Assembly (NCBI GenBank): GCA_027575805.1
Contig: JANBPU010000328.1
Location: forward strand, 1-16,391
Length of the DNA: 16,391 nt
Direction of reading: 5' to 3'
Source: Mycoemilia scoparia
Lineage: Eukaryota; Kickxellomycota; Kickxellomycetes; Kickxellales; Kickxellaceae
The notes under the pieces were generated by a model, which saw only the letters and a program-made list of their open reading frames with translations, did no database searches and was not told the DNA's origin. Position numbers and translations under genes: made by a program. This document shows, piece by piece, positions 16,343 through 16,391 of the stretch (positions within the stretch are counted from its first letter, which is position 1; each line of letters opens with the position of its first letter).

Positions 16343-16391
16343 AATAGGAAATTGAAAGGATGGAGGTATTAAGAGTGAAAGTTTCTTTACC
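16343..16391 (-). other. Leader of the gag-like gene, cut by the window edge
   Basis: Only 49 nt upstream of the ATG are present, A/T-rich and without a recognisable primer-binding site. The 5' LTR, if it exists, lies outside the window. Confidence 0.5.

Noticed and set aside
1..16391. tRNA, rRNA or CRISPR-like structures
   Set aside because: I scanned for T-loop words of the GGTTCRAATCC type with matching acceptor stems and for regularly spaced direct repeats. The only candidate word, in a porin exon, has no cloverleaf around it, and no spaced repeat array is present.

Overview
The window looks like nuclear DNA of a fungus, most likely an early-diverging (zygomycete or Mucoromycota-type) lineage with AT-rich intergenic DNA. 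The best evidence is an intron-containing mitochondrial porin (VDAC) gene at 12066-13345. It has three short GT-AG introns and the fungal-type porin sequence. No prokaryotic gene layout is visible: genes stand alone, are spaced by kilobases of AT-rich DNA, have TATA boxes about 90-165 nt before their start codons (76 nt for the porin), and lack ribosome binding sites. The species cannot be named from the sequence.

Region by region. 1-1686 holds no convincing gene: a short relic reading frame (505-738, minus), a possible LTR-like promoter/polyadenylation module (728-955) and one copy of a roughly 98-bp dispersed repeat (1264-1360). 1811-2242 (+) is a small protein with a Thr/Ser/His-rich insert. 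3363-5411 (+) is a 682-residue low-complexity, lysine-rich protein with two cysteine-rich patches and an SV40-like basic nuclear localisation motif. 5794-6114 (minus) and 9400-9837 (minus) are two paralogous small proteins of a family I do not recognise; the 1811 gene may be a distant third member. Between them, 7928-8167 (+) encodes a 79-residue protein. The gaps hold two small inverted-repeat elements (8340-8466 and 8852-8949), the second related to the copy at 1264-1360. 10110-11990 is non-coding as far as I can see, with microsatellites and a few very short reading frames. The porin gene follows.

From about 13700 to the right edge the DNA is repeat-derived. A minus-strand reading frame (16342 to 15308, with one in-frame TGA at 15536-15538) encodes a Ser-rich, Arg-tailed, gag-like protein. 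Directly after its stop come a polypurine tract and a TGTTAGGCC LTR-type terminus at 15279. Beyond that lie a set of perfect short hairpins and two diverged 366-bp tandem units. With no pol gene between the gag-like frame and the polypurine tract, this reads as the 3' half of a non-autonomous, gag-only LTR retrotransposon whose 5' end lies outside the window.

The porin makes the outer-membrane channel of mitochondria. The other five genes show no operon-like or pathway link to it. Their shared features are local clustering, TATA-driven single-exon structure, low-complexity inserts and, for two or three of them, common ancestry. This suggests a lineage-specific gene cluster with local duplication.
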